Shown here: positions 35,168-35,304 of the stretch, one piece after another
Position numbering within the stretch: position 1 is the first letter of the stretch
Layout: each line of letters starts with the position of its first letter
Virus record (IMG/VR): IMGVR_UViG_3300048592_000094
Location: 1-35,304 of that record
Length of the DNA: 35,304 nt
Reading direction: 5' to 3' (one strand)
Source: a virus
The notes under the pieces: generated by a model
Database searches by the model: none
Seen by the model: the letters and a program-made list of their open reading frames with translations, nothing else
What the model was told of the DNA's origin: nothing
Made by a program: the position numbers and the translations under genes

Positions 35168-35183
35168 CCTAACACTAGTTAGG
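35168..35183. repeat. CCTAAC-ACTA-GTTAGG palindrome
   Basis: A perfect 6-base inverted repeat with a 4-base loop lies two bases beyond the stop codon of the gene entering from the right. The arms are the same bases as the two attC core boxes (CCTAAC and GTTAGG) placed back to back. No T-run follows on either strand. The 10-mer ACTAGTTAGG recurs, inverted, at 31425-31434. Confidence 0.5.
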
Positions 35184-35185
35184 CC

Positions 35186-35304
35186 TCACGCTGCGACGGG
35201 CAGCTTCTTGCTCTTCAGCGCTTCCAGGTATGTGCGCAGGTCAGTGGTCTTCGCACCAACCGTGTACACGCGCCCCTGAAGCCAAGCGTCGCAGCAGGAA
35301 ACCG
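35186..35304 (-). CDS. 3' end of a leftward gene cut by the right edge
   Basis: The last 38 codons of a frame that is open to the edge (first whole codon 35302-35300) and stops with TGA at 35188-35186. The visible part has two cysteines (VSCCDAWLQGRVYTVGAKTT) and ends in a basic helix (LRTYLEALKSKKLPVAA), a plausible protein C-terminus. It belongs to a gene upstream of the leftward early promoter. The other two frames stop within the segment. Function cannot be judged. Confidence 0.55.
   Translation of the reverse strand, partial: VSCCDAWLQGRVYTVGAKTTDLRTYLEALKSKKLPVAA

Noticed and set aside
1-35304. tRNA, tmRNA or rRNA genes
   Set aside because: I found no cloverleaf with the conserved T-arm GTTCRA pattern in a proper context and no rRNA-like stretch; this was a reading by eye, not a model search.

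Overview
The window reads as most of a tailed phage genome with a short (podovirus-like) tail, GC-rich by eye. Its genes are packed with ATGA, GTGA or TGATG stop/start overlaps. Recognisable virion genes are a terminase large subunit, a long portal, a scaffold, a capsid protein resembling the SU10/DUF5309 group, a gp4-like adaptor, a nozzle-like protein, tail proteins and several large ejection-type proteins. Gene style and codon use suggest a beta- or gammaproteobacterial host, but nothing in the window fixes the host. No integrase, DNA polymerase, tRNA or rRNA was recognised.

Layout. Bases 1-6170 are read rightward from a promoter near 191-221. The transcript would begin with about 330 nt of highly foldable non-coding sequence and an HNH endonuclease gene. 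A string of very small early genes follows (several are membrane peptides), with an Erf-type single-strand annealing protein. From 3780 to about 5314 the small genes are separated by sites with the form of integron attC recombination sites (3780-3837, 4200-4251, 4823-4892, and a decayed one near 5281). Three further small genes share an identical 16-base junction. Everything from 6222 to 35304 is read leftward, apart from one doubtful small gene at 8187. In transcription order this strand carries: small regulatory, DNA-binding and nuclease genes (35304-31480); a probable late promoter with operator (31460-31484); terminases, portal and accessory structural proteins (31413-22399); capsid and a strong terminator (22394-21391); a cargo block with two glycosyltransferase-like proteins, a radical SAM/SPASM protein, a free-standing HNH endonuclease and a methyltransferase (21072-17084); tail and ejection proteins (17087-8247); and lysis genes (8075-6222).

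How the parts work together. Two outward-facing promoters, near 191-221 and 35123-35095, each have a CTAGGG/CCCTAG palindrome just upstream of the -35 box. This suggests shared control of the rightward and leftward early transcripts. Erf, a VRR-NUC-like resolvase and a Ref-like nuclease make a recombination set. The structural genes form one long late operon that the cargo block interrupts between capsid and adaptor. The most unusual features are the attC-like cassette array inside a phage early region, the two-state structured RNA leader ahead of the HNH gene, the glycosyltransferase/radical SAM cargo block, and an endolysin fused in frame to a holin that keeps its own internal ribosome binding site.

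The ends are cut. A leftward gene starts at base 12 and leaves the left edge, and the 3' end of a leftward gene enters from the right edge. This would fit a circular or circularly permuted genome with a missing piece, but base 1 does not join base 35304 in a sensible frame.
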